Part shown: piece by piece, positions 63,892 through 64,000 of the stretch
Layout: every line of letters starts with the position of its first letter
How positions within the stretch are numbered: position 1 is the first letter of the stretch
Origin: Bacteroides ilei
GTDB taxonomy: Bacteria > Bacteroidota > Bacteroidia > Bacteroidales > Bacteroidaceae
Length of the DNA stretch: 64,000 bases
Direction of reading: 5' to 3'
Assembly: GCF_900128495.1 (NCBI RefSeq)
Contig: NZ_LT635801.1
Coordinates: 3,552,099-3,616,098 of the forward strand
Translations under genes and position numbers: made by a program
Notes under the pieces: model-generated
What the model saw: the letters and a program-made list of their open reading frames with translations, nothing else
What the model was told of the DNA's origin: nothing
The model's database searches: none

Positions 63892-63989
63892 GGTACCATC
63901 GTAGCGCACGAATCGGTACCATCATAGCGGAGGAACCGGTACCGCTATAGCGGAGGAATCGGTACCATTGTAGCGCTTGAATCGGTACC
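63892..63989. repeat. 23-bp tandem repeats built on GGTACC
   Basis: GGTACC occurs at 63892, 63915, 63938, 63961 and 63984, always 23 bases apart. Between them the units share TAGCG and GAATC or GAACC; a consensus is GGTACCATCrTAGCGsnsGAATC. The fifth unit diverges after GGTACCA. There are no spacers. The array abuts the truncated transposase and may continue or end at the window edge. Confidence 0.85.
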
Positions 63990-64000
63990 AAGAAAATCAT

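Noticed and set aside
63892..63989. The 23-bp array as a CRISPR
   Set aside because: There are no spacers; the repeats are directly adjacent and palindromic only at GGTACC.

Overview
The window looks like chromosome from a Bacteroidales gut organism, probably Bacteroides or Phocaeicola. The evidence is the promoter style (TTG, about 19 bases, then TAnnTTTG, and AT-rich leaders without Shine-Dalgarno sites), plus a DUF4922 glycosyltransferase, DUF4837 and DUF5686 proteins, type III glutamine synthetase, LL-diaminopimelate aminotransferase, fused FeoAB with a Cys-rich partner, and TPP-riboswitch thiamine genes in the order thiS-E-G-C-H-F. The species is not determined.

Layout. 1-2301 (minus) is a partial glycosyltransferase with a HIT-like domain. 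2.4-11.1 kb (plus) is a long tight run: rlmN, a DUF4837 lipoprotein, pdxA, then five genes that look like a lipid-headgroup module (nucleotidyltransferase, ATP-grasp enzyme, CDP-alcohol phosphotransferase, flippase-like membrane protein, HAD phosphatase) and an MFS sugar transporter. A convergent PfkB kinase and a divergent myo-inositol-phosphate synthase follow, so I read 5.6-13.7 kb as an inositol-lipid locus. 13.9-19.6 kb carries cell-envelope genes (DUF5686, a sigma-54 activator without a receiver domain, lptE, a TPR protein, secG). 19.7-20.8 kb is a peroxide-response pair (reverse rubrerythrin and a PerR-like Fur protein), then nadE. 23-29.7 kb (minus) is the thiamine operon with its riboswitch. 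30.1-35.1 kb is a nitrogen module (outer-membrane barrel, P-II, AmtB, glutamine synthetase III). 35.4-37 kb is an acyltransferase with a second CDP-alcohol phosphotransferase. 37-47.7 kb (minus) holds thioredoxin, a YccF protein and a gltB-gltD-asnB-dapF-dapL operon that carries ammonia nitrogen into glutamate, asparagine and diaminopimelate/lysine. 48-50.1 kb has tRNA-Lys, two identical tRNA-Cys genes with similar promoters, and a GH105-type hydrolase between the tRNA-Cys copies. 50-54.3 kb is feoAB and tilS.

From 54.3 kb to the right edge the region is accessory. It starts with a 22-bp degenerate tandem array, then a translationally coupled DUF6361 / PLD-nuclease / helicase operon that looks like a defence system, and a very AT-rich CoiA-like nuclease gene upstream of it. 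It ends in wreckage: a rhuM pseudogene with two frameshifts, the 3' end of an IS256-family element, and a 23-bp tandem array built on GGTACC.

The two most promising targets are the DUF6361-PLD-helicase operon with its CoiA-like neighbour, and the inositol-lipid locus with its unassigned ATP-grasp enzyme and atypical motifs in the HAD and CDP-alcohol enzymes. All family calls come from reading motifs; no database search was run.
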